Below are positions 26,383-35,441 of a stretch of 64,000 bases of DNA, piece after piece (the first letter of the stretch is position 1; each line of letters begins with the position of its first letter). Where the stretch lies: the NCBI RefSeq assembly GCF_039982735.1, contig NZ_JBDWXV010000017.1, positions 248,001 to 312,000 of the forward strand, written 5' to 3'. A program made the translations under genes and the position numbers. Under the pieces are notes generated by a model. That model searched no databases. It saw only the letters and a program-made list of their open reading frames with translations, and was not told where the DNA came from. The stretch comes from Saccharospirillum sp039982735 (GTDB lineage Bacteria; Pseudomonadota; Gammaproteobacteria; Pseudomonadales; Natronospirillaceae).

Positions 26383-27201
26383 TTGGTAAGTAATCTGACC
26401 AAATCTCAACTGGAGCAAGTGTTGCTTATAATTGAAGAAGCACACAAAGTATCGACTGCAGGGGATCTCAGGCAATGCGTTGTATATGGTGTTGGGGCAC
26501 TGGTGGAATCGTCATCATGTGCATGGACAGAACTGAAGTCAGACCTTTTTACAACAACAACCGCGACCACAACACAGGTTGATATCAGTAACAAGGACGT
26601 AAACGTTACTGAAGCCGCCCTCTCATTTGACCAGTATGCATCTCAACACCCGGTCATCGCCAGGCTGATCCAGAAAGGCAACCTGGATACAACGAGCATA
26701 TCTGACCTTCTAACCCGCTCGGCATTTCAGAACCTTGAGCTCTACCAGTGCTTTTACAAGCAATTGCTCACTGAGGATCAACTCTCCACCGGTTACATCG
26801 AGAATGGATACGTAACAGGCCTCTCTGTTAATCGCGCGACTTGGGGTTTTACACAAAGCGAACGAAGCCTGTTAAGTCACGTCGCAAACTGCGTTTTCCC
26901 ATTGTACAAACTATTGCAACGGGACATATACAGCGAAACAGACAATCGACCGATGGTAGGAGCCTACACGAACGCCATTTTAGAGCACTATCCGGTGCTC
27001 GGTATTACACCCAGAGAAGCGGACGTACTGGCGTTGGTTGCTCGCGGAAAGTCCAACAAGCACATTGCGGTGGCATTTACTATCAGTGAGGGAACGGTAA
27101 AAAAGCACGTGGAAAATATGTTTCGAAGACTTGGCGTCAACAATCGAGTCAGCCTTACGATTAAGGCTATGACAACCATCCAAAATACCATCAGCGAGTA
27201 G
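26383..27201 (+). CDS. LuxR-family transcriptional regulator
   Basis: 272 residues. The start is TTG at 26383 with GGAGG seven bases upstream (26371-26375); no in-frame ATG precedes it. The N-terminal 200 residues form an unrecognised sensor region, and the C-terminal 65 hold a LuxR/FixJ-type HTH: LGITPREADVLALVARGKSN, then EGTVKKHVENMFRRLGVNNR. It would bind DNA as a dimer in response to an unknown cue. It is divergent from the exported-protein operon and upstream of a chemoreceptor gene; either may be a target. The N-terminus lacks a receiver domain or obvious autoinducer-binding motif. Confidence 0.88.
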   Translation: MVSNLTKSQLEQVLLIIEEAHKVSTAGDLRQCVVYGVGALVESSSCAWTELKSDLFTTTTATTTQVDISNKDVNVTEAALSFDQYASQHPVIARLIQKGNLDTTSISDLLTRSAFQNLELYQCFYKQLLTEDQLSTGYIENGYVTGLSVNRATWGFTQSERSLLSHVANCVFPLYKLLQRDIYSETDNRPMVGAYTNAILEHYPVLGITPREADVLALVARGKSNKHIAVAFTISEGTVKKHVENMFRRLGVNNRVSLTIKAMTTIQNTISE

Positions 27202-27630
27202 CGCCTCCAAAGCCAAGGATCTGCCTGTGAACCACTACTGGTTATCCAATGGCGCCTCAGCGACATAGATAACAAACCATTCTACCGACTCAATCTGGTC
27301 AATTATCATAGATTCCCGGAGGGTAAGGTTTTAGAGAGTTGACTCCAGAATTCAGCGCGATACCTGGACCTGGCGTGTTTCTTTCAAGTGTATGGACCCA
27401 GCCAAGCGCATCCGTTTCCGCCTGTGCAACCTTAGCGAAGATACACAACTGGCCTTCAAGCACCACAGGGCGCGCCCGGAATACCCCCTTTTCCGCCACA
27501 AGGTCATATTACTATTAAAAGCCGTCTTTTTAGTACAGGTCATACTGTTACTTTCCCCCTACTCTTAACCCCATCCAAAAACAATAAGGCTGCTCGCATC
27601 CAGGGCAGCTAATGCACATGGGTGACCACC
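27202..27630. other. Intergenic region between the LuxR-type gene and the chemoreceptor gene
   Basis: 429 bp. A minus-strand frame at 27299-27499 could encode 66 residues (MAEKGVFRARPVVLEGQLCI) with a fairly gene-like composition, but it has no recognisable domain and no convincing ribosome site. I treat it as a possible gene remnant. No clear promoter or terminator was identified. Confidence 0.4.
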
Positions 27631-29697
27631 ATGATCAAGACCGTACCGGCACTCAGTATCGTCGGGCGCATCAGCCTGGGGTTCATCATCGTAATCCTGT
27701 TCGTCGTGGCAACTTCTGCCATCAGCGTGCGCAATTCGGCATCGACGATCGACGAACTTACCCTACTTACCGAATCTGCAACCCCCATTGCGCGGATCAC
27801 GAGTCGGATTGACTTGCTTACAGCGCGTGTCGCCGAAGATTTTCAAGTAGCGATCAACGCTGAGTCAGACATTCGCCTGACAGAGCTGGTTGCCCGACTG
27901 AAGGAACACCAGTCAAACCTCGAAGCTGAACTGAATGCCTTGCAGGCCAGACTCGATGCATTGCCCAACACTCGCAACGAGCAAGCGGCACTGGAAACGT
28001 TGCGCGGTGAGCTAAGCCAAATTTTTTCCACCGTGAATCGACTTACTGACGGCAAAGCGCGCAGCCTTGATTTTGACACCCGATACAACACCCTGGTACT
28101 TGAATCGAGTGACGTCAGGACAGGCCTGGCAACGGCGTTTGAGGATTTTTCATTGTCACTGGCCGATGACTATGCGCTGGCTGTTGCCAATGAATTTTAC
28201 GCATCGTTCCTCAGCGGTCTGCTTTTGCTCAAAGATGTTAGCCTGGCAACCCATACCGACCAACTTCCCGATCTGGAGCAGCGGTTTGACCTGTGGCTAC
28301 AAGACCACCAGAATTTATTCTTCAGCTTCACCACCATGGCCATGAATGATCCGTCATCAAGGCCCTTCATGCAATTGACGCAATCGACCACGGCTCAAAT
28401 CCAGAAACTGGTAACCGGTACGGAAACCGACTCATCTGAGCCCGATGTCGATGCATCCAGGCTACTGGAAAGTCGTGAGGTTTTGCTTAACTACCAACAA
28501 GCCGCAGCGCTTAGTTCGGTAGACATTCGAAAAGCCCAAAACAGTGTTAGAGCTTCGTTGTCGACACTGAACAATTTCTCCCAACAGTATGCCACCAACG
28601 TTACCGACCGGGTGGATGCGAGCCTAACGCTCGGTACTCAATTGATCGGGGTTGGCTTGGCCGTCATCATACTCACCATCAGCCTGGTACTGTGGCTGAT
28701 CATCAAGAGCATAAGGGCGCCTATGGCCACCTTGAAAAATGCGTTAAAGTCACTGTCGACCGGCGACCTGAGTAACAGCGTAGAATCCCGACACCGCGAC
28801 GAGATGGGCGACCTGATTACAGCGGTTGAAGCGGTTCGGGCGGCATTAAGCAACATGATCACTGACCTTAAAACAAAAGCACATGACATCACTGACTCGG
28901 CGCTTCAGAGCAAGCAGTTAAATGCCTCCGTCAGTACGGCATCCAGAGAGCAAACTCAGGAAACAAATCACATCCTGTCAGCCGTACAACAAATGGAGTC
29001 TGCTGTGCACAGCGTGGTTGACCTGAGCGGGCAAGGTCGACAGGTTGCCATTACAGCGCATGACGAAATTTCGACAACCGCCCGTGATATTCGTGACAAC
29101 GCCAAAGCTATGGACAGCCTGAACGTCGCCTTTCGTGAAGCCACTGACACCATTGAACGACTGAACAGCGACATGAAGGGGGTTGAAGTTATCTCGAAAA
29201 CAATCGAAGGCATTGCCGAACAAACCAATCTACTGGCGCTCAATGCTGCCATAGAAGCAGCGCGCGCTGGCGAACAGGGCCGCGGGTTCGCCGTTGTCGC
29301 TGATGAAGTCCGAATGCTGGCAAGCCGAACCTCAGACTCTACAGCTCAGATCCAACAGACCGTGGATGGGCTTGTCACGGCATTCAGTAATCTGTCTGCC
29401 TCGCTGCAACAAAGCGGTCAGAGAATCACTGAAAGCTGTCAGGTTTCGACAAAAGCCAATGCGGCCATACACGATTTTCAAGCCAGAATTAATAACATTA
29501 GAGAATTGAGCGATCAGATATCGGTAATCGCAGAGCAACAGGATCAAAGCATCAGCGCCATCCGCTTGCAAGTTAACCAGGTGACAGGCAACGCTCGCCT
29601 CGCGGAAACGTCGGCGCAAACATCAACAGATAACAGTACCCGCCTGAGCGTAATGGCAGCCGAGCTCGACGCCATGGTCATGAAATTCAGGAACTGA
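27631..29697 (+). CDS. Methyl-accepting chemotaxis protein
   Basis: 688 residues from ATG at 27631; a GTG at 27622 would add three residues. One membrane segment lies at about 10-32, a long all-helical periplasmic domain of about 290 residues follows (large enough for a helical bimodular sensor), then a second membrane segment (IGVGLAVIILTISLVLWLII). A HAMP domain (IRAPMATLKNALKSLSTGDL) and a signalling domain with NLLALNAAIEAARAGEQGRG and FAVVADEVRMLASRTSDST complete it. No C-terminal CheR-binding pentapeptide is present. The ligand is unknown. It converges on the pxpABC operon. Confidence 0.92.
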   Translation: MIKTVPALSIVGRISLGFIIVILFVVATSAISVRNSASTIDELTLLTESATPIARITSRIDLLTARVAEDFQVAINAESDIRLTELVARLKEHQSNLEAELNALQARLDALPNTRNEQAALETLRGELSQIFSTVNRLTDGKARSLDFDTRYNTLVLESSDVRTGLATAFEDFSLSLADDYALAVANEFYASFLSGLLLLKDVSLATHTDQLPDLEQRFDLWLQDHQNLFFSFTTMAMNDPSSRPFMQLTQSTTAQIQKLVTGTETDSSEPDVDASRLLESREVLLNYQQAAALSSVDIRKAQNSVRASLSTLNNFSQQYATNVTDRVDASLTLGTQLIGVGLAVIILTISLVLWLIIKSIRAPMATLKNALKSLSTGDLSNSVESRHRDEMGDLITAVEAVRAALSNMITDLKTKAHDITDSALQSKQLNASVSTASREQTQETNHILSAVQQMESAVHSVVDLSGQGRQVAITAHDEISTTARDIRDNAKAMDSLNVAFREATDTIERLNSDMKGVEVISKTIEGIAEQTNLLALNAAIEAARAGEQGRGFAVVADEVRMLASRTSDSTAQIQQTVDGLVTAFSNLSASLQQSGQRITESCQVSTKANAAIHDFQARINNIRELSDQISVIAEQQDQSISAIRLQVNQVTGNARLAETSAQTSTDNSTRLSVMAAELDAMVMKFRN

Positions 29698-29745
29698 TGC
29701 GTCCCAGCCTGCGTATTGGTTATTATCGAGGCTATTCAAACCGCA

Positions 29746-30702
29746 TCATGGCCAGGCAATCTGACGTTCATCATCGACCCACTGGCTCACATTGAAAAAC
29801 CGATCAAACACGCGACGTTCAGCCTGAATCCGATCAACATCACAGAACTCGAAGATGACGTGTGTTCCCGGGCTGCGCTGGCTCAAGCGTGCACAATCCA
29901 GGCTGGACACACAGCCGATCTTAGGGTACCCGCCAATGGTCTGTCGATCTTTGAGCAAAATTATGGGCTGTCCGTCTGGCGGGATCTGCACCGCTCCGTA
30001 GGCGATGCCTTCGGAGGCCAGCTTTTGAGCGTTGGCTGCGACAGCAGGACCGCTAAGCTTGAACCCCATGCGGTTGATGTCGTTGGTCACCTCAAAATCC
30101 GACGTTTCAAAAGTTCGCCTCGCCAGCAGACTGAACTGTTCGTATTGGTAGCCCGGAATCACCTTAACCGCTAGCGGGCTATTGTAGTTTGGTCGGTGTA
30201 CCCATGGCACGCAATGCAATGGCTGTTCGGGCATTTGCTCAAAGGAAAGTCGATCGCCTTTTTTTAGCGGGCCACCATCCAGCCCACCCAGTTGTTCACG
30301 CACGACAACTGAACGGCTACCGAATTGCACCGGTGTTTTCCACCCGCCAGCGACGCCGAGATAGGCCCATAACCCGGACCGGGCCTGGCCGAAACGAATC
30401 ACATCACCGCGTCGAGCCCGATGACTACACCAGTTTTCGACTTCGTCACCATTTAGGGTAACCGGGATATCAGCCCCGGTAACGACGATCGTCGTGTCTG
30501 CACCGATCTCTGCTTCAAAGTTACCCAGTAGAATTTCAATACAGGCTGCGCCTGCGACGTTTCCCAGCACTTTATTCGCCCAGGAATACGCATGCTCGTC
30601 CATAGCACCGCCTTGCGACAAACCTTGCTGAAAATAGCCCGAGCGACCAGAGTCCTGAATGGTGGCTTGCCACCCAGATTGGTGCACTCTCAATTCAGTC
30701 AT
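29746..30702 (-). CDS. pxpC: 5-oxoprolinase subunit C (biotin-dependent carboxyltransferase family)
   Basis: 318 residues from ATG at 30702 (MTELRVHQSGWQATIQDSGR) behind a GAGGGGGG; the long upstream frame to 31002 overlaps pxpB and is rejected. Family stretches include GLSQGGAMDEHAYSWANKVL, LEILLGNFEAEI-like strands, VPWVHRPN and IAYGAVQIPPDGQPIILLKD. With PxpA and PxpB it forms the ATP-dependent enzyme that opens 5-oxoproline (pyroglutamate) to glutamate. It overlaps the pxpB stop by eight bases and is the last gene of the operon. Confidence 0.93.
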   Translation of the reverse strand: MTELRVHQSGWQATIQDSGRSGYFQQGLSQGGAMDEHAYSWANKVLGNVAGAACIEILLGNFEAEIGADTTIVVTGADIPVTLNGDEVENWCSHRARRGDVIRFGQARSGLWAYLGVAGGWKTPVQFGSRSVVVREQLGGLDGGPLKKGDRLSFEQMPEQPLHCVPWVHRPNYNSPLAVKVIPGYQYEQFSLLARRTFETSDFEVTNDINRMGFKLSGPAVAANAQKLASEGIAYGAVQIPPDGQPIILLKDRQTIGGYPKIGCVSSLDCARLSQRSPGTHVIFEFCDVDRIQAERRVFDRFFNVSQWVDDERQIAWP

Positions 30703-31396
30703 CCAAACACCCCCCTCGGTTGAGGAATTCGGATCGTCCGATCGGCTTGAAGCGCACTCGGTCTCCAACCTGTAAAAACGACACCCGCCCGTCGCGACCA
30801 GACGCATCAAACATAGGCTGAGGAGTACGGCCAACAATGTTCCAGCCACCTGGCGACGGCAACGGATACACCGCCGTCTGGGCATCGGCAATGCCAACAC
30901 TTCCCTGCGATACCCGGCGGCGGGGACTACTATGACGCGGTGTGGCAATGCGCTCATCCAACCGGCCAAGAAAGGCAAACCCCGGGTTAAACCCAATGGC
31001 AAACACCTGGTATTCCCGACCTGAATGTACCTCGATCAGTTCACTCACTGTCATCGATTTTTCTTTCGCCAGGGCCTCCAAGTCATAGCCCACACAGGGG
31101 TCATACCAGACGTGAATATCAACCAGCCGCCCCCCGGTACTGCCCGGCGCATTGTCGTTGTCGATAGACGCCAACAGACGCGTCAGCTCGCGAACCATCC
31201 ATTGGCTGTCGACCCGGTTATAGTTGTAGAGGCACAACAGCGTTGTATAGGAGGGAATCAGATCGATAACAACAGAGCCCAACTCAGAGCGGATTGCTTC
31301 GACAGCCCGGGCGATAACCGGAATAAGCGCCTCGTCAATGTCGCGACCGAATTCAACCTGAACAGCCTGTTCAGAAACGGCGTGAACACGCATCAA
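30695..31396 (-). CDS. pxpB: 5-oxoprolinase subunit B (KipI family)
   Basis: 233 residues, standard length. Typical stretches are AVSEQAVQVEFGRDID at the start, DLIPSYTTLLCLYN, the central YQVFAIGFNPGFAFLGRLDE, and PSPGGWNIVGRTPQPMF. It overlaps pxpA by four bases and pxpC by eight, so the three subunits are translated together. The B. subtilis homologue KipI was first described as a kinase inhibitor; the operon context here points to 5-oxoprolinase. Confidence 0.94.
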   Translation of the reverse strand: MMRVHAVSEQAVQVEFGRDIDEALIPVIARAVEAIRSELGSVVIDLIPSYTTLLCLYNYNRVDSQWMVRELTRLLASIDNDNAPGSTGGRLVDIHVWYDPCVGYDLEALAKEKSMTVSELIEVHSGREYQVFAIGFNPGFAFLGRLDERIATPRHSSPRRRVSQGSVGIADAQTAVYPLPSPGGWNIVGRTPQPMFDASGRDGRVSFLQVGDRVRFKPIGRSEFLNRGGCLDD

Positions 31397-32124
31397 AGTG
31401 CACTCAGGGCTTCACGTACAGACCTTGCCGCAGCCAATGAACTTGCGTTATCGCCATGAATGCACAGCGTATCGGCGTCGAGATCAAGCCAACGTCCGGT
31501 ATGTGTTGTGACGCCCCGATCCCGGGCAAAGGAGACCGCCTGGGCCACGATGGCCCCGGCATCATGTAAAACACTGTCCGCAACAGAACGCGGCACCAGG
31601 TTGCCGGAGTCGTCATAGGCCCGATCAGCGAAGACCTCAAACATCAGGTCGACACCCAACGACGCAGCCAGCAGTTCATGCTCTGCCCGCTTCGCATTGG
31701 CCGCAATCATCACCGGCAGATCGCCGTAGTCCCGCCCGGCTTTCAATACGGTTTCGAGGATGGCCGGGTCCCGCATCATGTCGTTATACAAAGCACCGTG
31801 TGGTTTCATATAGCGGACTTTTGTTCCCTGTGCTCGGCACAGACCATCCAGTGCACCGACCTGGTAAAGCAACAAGGCATGCAGCTCATCCGGTGAACAG
31901 GCCATAGAGCGACGCCCAAAGCCGACCAGGTCTGGGTAGGCCGGGTGAGCCCCAATCTGCACCTGGTGTTCGCAAGCCAGCTTCACGGTATTGGCCATGA
32001 TCAGCGGGTCGGATGCATGAAAACCGCAGGCAATATTGGCCAGATCTATTAGCGGCATTACCTCGGCATCCATCCCCATGGTCCAGACACCGAAGCTTTC
32101 ACCCAGATCACAATTCAGTTTCAT
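31393..32124 (-). CDS. pxpA: 5-oxoprolinase subunit A (LamB/YcsF family)
   Basis: 243 residues with an AGGAGG eight bases before the ATG. Signature stretches are MKLNCDLGESFGVWTMGMD, IDLANIACGFHASDP, QIGAHPAYPDLVGFGRR and RYMKPHGALYNDM, supplying the metal-site Asp and His residues of the family. It is the first gene of pxpABC and lies 85 bp downstream of polA on the same strand, so read-through from polA is possible. Confidence 0.95.
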   Translation of the reverse strand: MKLNCDLGESFGVWTMGMDAEVMPLIDLANIACGFHASDPLIMANTVKLACEHQVQIGAHPAYPDLVGFGRRSMACSPDELHALLLYQVGALDGLCRAQGTKVRYMKPHGALYNDMMRDPAILETVLKAGRDYGDLPVMIAANAKRAEHELLAASLGVDLMFEVFADRAYDDSGNLVPRSVADSVLHDAGAIVAQAVSFARDRGVTTHTGRWLDLDADTLCIHGDNASSLAAARSVREALSAL

Positions 32125-32209
32125 GGTGCCTCCTCTTAATTGGAAAAGCGGCCACCTTTAATGAGGTGTTAGCCCGGGCTGAGTTGCGCAATTCGTTACG
32201 ACCGTCGTG

Positions 32210-35038
32210 TTAGTGCGCCTCTTCCCAGGAATCCCCGATACCAATATCAACAATCAGCGGCACATCCAGACTGGCGCAATGCTGCATGCGCACCCGCACG
32301 CCATCGATCACTGCATCCAGTTCCGACTCTGGCACCTCAAACACCAGTTCGTCGTGCACCTGCATCACCATTTGCGCCTTGTAGCGACTTTTATGCAGCC
32401 AGTTGGCCACATCGACCATGGCCATCTTGATGATATCGGCTGCGGTGCCTTGCATCGGCGCGTTAATGGCCGTGCGTTCGGCGGCGCGTTTGAGCATCTG
32501 TTTGCTGGAGTTTATGTCCGGCAGATAGAGGCGTCGACCGTATACGGTTTCCACGTAACCCGTTTCGGCGGCTTCGGCCCGGGTTTGCTCCATATACTTG
32601 CGCACGCCGGGGTAGCGTTCGAAATAAGTATCGACATACAGCTTGGCATCGCCCCGGCTAATGCCCAGTTGCTTGGCCAGTCCAAAGGCCGACATGCCAT
32701 AGATCAGTCCGAAGTTAATCGCCTTGGCCGAACGCCGTTGCTCGGAGGTGACCTCCGACTCTTCAAGCCCCATGATTTCAGCGGCCGTGGCACGGTGAAT
32801 GTCTCGCCCTTCCCGGAATGCCTGAATCAGGTTCGCATCCTGCGACAGGTGCGTCATGATGCGCAATTCAATTTGCGAGTAATCCGCCGCGACGATTTTA
32901 TACCCCTTGGGCGCGACGAAACCGCGCCGGATTGAACGACCTTCATCGGAGCGAATCGGGATGTTTTGCAGGTTCGGATCGGTCGACGACAGACGTCCGG
33001 TCTGGGCACCGGTCTGATTGTAGCTGGTGTGCAGACGACCGTTGCTTTCTACCAGTTCTGGCAGTGGATCGGTGTAAGTACCCACCAGTTTACGCAGATG
33101 GCGATACTGCAAAATCAGCTGCGGCAGTTCGTATCCCTGCGCGGCTAACTCGCTCAATACTTCTTCATTGGTACTGGGTGCACCACTGGCGGTTTTCGCC
33201 ACAACCGGCAATGCCATTTTGGTAAACAGCACTTCACCGAGTTGCTTGGGCGAGTCCAGGTTGAATTCAGTGCCGACCAGTTCGTGACACTGCGTTTGCA
33301 GTGCATCCAGTCGTTCTTTGAAATCGTGACTGAGCTTTCGAATGTAGGCCGTATCGAGCAGGGTGCCGTTGTTTTCCACTTCGGCCAATACTTTTGATAG
33401 CGGCTTTTCAATATGTTCGTAAACACCGGTAATCGACCGGCTGGCCAGGGCCAGATCCAGCCAGTGTGCCAGGCGCGCAGTCAGGTCTGCCCGCTCGGCA
33501 AACCAGGGGCCAATCTCGGCCGGGTCGGCACTTTGCAGGGGTAGTTGGCGTTTGCCAAACTTGCCCAGGAAATCCTCAATGGTTTTCGGCTGTTTATCGA
33601 GGTAAGTGCGAAACAGATTATCCAGCGAGATCGGCGAGAAGTGATTGCTCAGATCACTGTTGCGACGCACAGTACTGTCGTAAACAAAAGCCATCAGTTG
33701 TACATCGAGTGCCAGGTTTGCTGCCTCAATGGAACGCGGCATCAGTACATGCCAGAAAGCTTTAAAATCATAACCGCTTTTACGAACCGCATAGGTCGCG
33801 AGCACCGGCGATAGCAATTCGAATGTATCTTCTTCGCTCAGCGTATCGCCCTGTTCCGCCAGTATTGGCACGTAACCGCCCACGCCCGGCTTAACCGCCA
33901 AGGCAAACCCGACCAGGGCCGACTGGTGATAGTGCCCCAGCTCCCGAACCGGCAGCACAGTCAGCGTCTGGTGCTCTTCTGCCTGCTTTAAAAAAGCAGC
34001 CAGCTTGTCTTTTGAATCCAGCAATTGATGGTCGAGGCTTTCGGGCTCTTCAACGTCGGGCGCAGTACCAGCAGCTGCCGATTTGGAGGCCTTGGTTTTT
34101 CCCGCCGCTGAGGCAGAAGACTTTTCCGACGTCTTACCAGAACGGGCCGGGGCTTCTTCACCGCTTAGTTCACGCACCCAGGTCTTGAACTCATATTGCT
34201 GAAACAGGCCAAGCAACGCTTCGTTATCCGGCTCCGTTGGCACCAGCTCTTCCAGCCGAACGTCCAGTTCGCAATCGAGCTTGATCGTCGCCAGTTCATA
34301 GCTCAGGTAAGCCTGGTCTTTATGTTCTTCGAGTTTTTTTGCCATGGTCTTGGCGCCGCGAAACTCGAGCGTGGCGATTTTATCGAGGTTGGCATAAATG
34401 TCATCGAGCCCACCCAACCCCTGAATCAGTCCAAGCGCGGTTTTCGGGCCCACGCCCGGCACACCGGGAATGTTGTCGACCTTGTCGCCCATCAGCGCCA
34501 GGTAGTCGATCATCAATTCAGGCCCGAAACCGTATTTCTCGGTCATGCTGGCGACGTCCAGCTTTTCGTTCTTCATGGTATCGAGCAGGGTCACATGCTC
34601 GCTGACCAGTTGCGCCATGTCTTTGTCGCCGGTACTGACCACACACTCGCAACCACTGTGGGTGGCCTGGTAGGCCAGCGTACCAATCACGTCATCGGCT
34701 TCAACGCCCGGCACACAGAGCAGCGGCAGGCCCATGGCCCGGATAATGGTGTGAATCGGGTCGATCTGCACACGCAGTTCATCCGGCATCGGCGGCCGGT
34801 TGGCCTTGTAGTCTTCGTAGAGATCGTTGCGGAAGGTCGGCCCCTTGGCGTCGAACACCACGGCGATGCGGCTGTCCGGGTAATCACTGACCAGCTTGCG
34901 CACCATGGAGATCACCCCACGAATGGCGTTGGTCGGGGTGCCGTCACTGGTCGAGAGGTTCTGAATGGCAAAAAAAGCCCGAAACAGATAGGAGGAACCG
35001 TCCACCAGGACAATCGGCGCGCTGGGATTCGTAACCAT
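32210..35038 (-). CDS. polA: DNA polymerase I
   Basis: 942 residues, slightly longer than E. coli (928). An N-terminal 5' nuclease domain (YLFRAFFAIQNLSTSDGTPT, VSTGDKDMAQLV, GVPGVGPKTALGLI) is followed by a low-complexity Ser/Ala/Lys linker (about 300-330), a 3'-5' exonuclease-like domain and the polymerase domain with ADYSQIELRIMTHLS, RSAKAINFGLIYGMSAFGLA and MQVHDELVFEVP. In the exonuclease-like region several Klenow catalytic acids are not obvious, so proofreading may be weak; that needs an alignment. The thrB gene lies divergently upstream, as in Pseudomonas. Confidence 0.97.
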   Translation of the reverse strand: MVTNPSAPIVLVDGSSYLFRAFFAIQNLSTSDGTPTNAIRGVISMVRKLVSDYPDSRIAVVFDAKGPTFRNDLYEDYKANRPPMPDELRVQIDPIHTIIRAMGLPLLCVPGVEADDVIGTLAYQATHSGCECVVSTGDKDMAQLVSEHVTLLDTMKNEKLDVASMTEKYGFGPELMIDYLALMGDKVDNIPGVPGVGPKTALGLIQGLGGLDDIYANLDKIATLEFRGAKTMAKKLEEHKDQAYLSYELATIKLDCELDVRLEELVPTEPDNEALLGLFQQYEFKTWVRELSGEEAPARSGKTSEKSSASAAGKTKASKSAAAGTAPDVEEPESLDHQLLDSKDKLAAFLKQAEEHQTLTVLPVRELGHYHQSALVGFALAVKPGVGGYVPILAEQGDTLSEEDTFELLSPVLATYAVRKSGYDFKAFWHVLMPRSIEAANLALDVQLMAFVYDSTVRRNSDLSNHFSPISLDNLFRTYLDKQPKTIEDFLGKFGKRQLPLQSADPAEIGPWFAERADLTARLAHWLDLALASRSITGVYEHIEKPLSKVLAEVENNGTLLDTAYIRKLSHDFKERLDALQTQCHELVGTEFNLDSPKQLGEVLFTKMALPVVAKTASGAPSTNEEVLSELAAQGYELPQLILQYRHLRKLVGTYTDPLPELVESNGRLHTSYNQTGAQTGRLSSTDPNLQNIPIRSDEGRSIRRGFVAPKGYKIVAADYSQIELRIMTHLSQDANLIQAFREGRDIHRATAAEIMGLEESEVTSEQRRSAKAINFGLIYGMSAFGLAKQLGISRGDAKLYVDTYFERYPGVRKYMEQTRAEAAETGYVETVYGRRLYLPDINSSKQMLKRAAERTAINAPMQGTAADIIKMAMVDVANWLHKSRYKAQMVMQVHDELVFEVPESELDAVIDGVRVRMQHCASLDVPLIVDIGIGDSWEEAH

Positions 35039-35128
35039 GGAAGTCTCTTCTTTAAAATTCTAGCTGCATCTTACCACCTGAATTTTGGAACTTCACAACA
35101 CAGTGAGTGAGAGTAAACCACATGCCGA

Positions 35129-35312
35129 GTGCCGGCTGCCGGGTAGGCCTCTGCGGGGTAGCCCGCAGCAGGGACTAAAACGCCGGGAGCGTTTTAGCAT
35201 GAGCGAAGCGAACCCGAAGGGTGAATCCCATGGATGGGATTCATATCCTGCGGTCTAGGCCCCATGGATGGGTTTACGCCTCCCCCGCAGAGGCCTACCC
35301 AGTAGCCGGTAC
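35129..35312. mobile_element. Hairpin-rich non-autonomous element, copy A
   Basis: The ends are 30-bp inverted repeats, 35129-35158 and 35283-35312, matching at 27 positions around the core GGGTAGGCCTCTGCGGGG. Inside are a 9-bp stem (CTAAAACGC with GCGTTTTAG, 35175-35197), a 10-bp stem (TGAATCCCAT with ATGGGATTCA, 35222-35243), and CCCATGGATGGG twice (35227-35238, 35261-35272). It encodes nothing. A diverged shorter copy in the opposite orientation is at 51502-51624. It fills most of the polA-thrB gap. A MITE- or BIME-like origin is inference. Confidence 0.7.
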
Positions 35313-35441
35313 GGACTCATGCCCCCGTAGTTGACCCAGCCTCTGCTGCCCAAATGGCAGCGACAACTCATCTTTTTCACGGTGGGCTTGGCTGAACAGT
35401 CGGTTTATACTCCCGCCTCCATAACGCAACGCAGTGCCAGT

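Noticed and set aside
27299..27499. 66-residue minus-strand ORF before the chemoreceptor gene
   Set aside because: No ribosome site or family; kept only as a possible remnant in the intergenic note.
30703..31002. 100-residue N-terminal extension of pxpC
   Set aside because: It lies wholly inside pxpB in another frame, and the ATG at 30702 has a strong ribosome site.
34196..35110. 304-codon open frame antisense to polA
   Set aside because: Shadow of the conserved 5' nuclease domain of polA.
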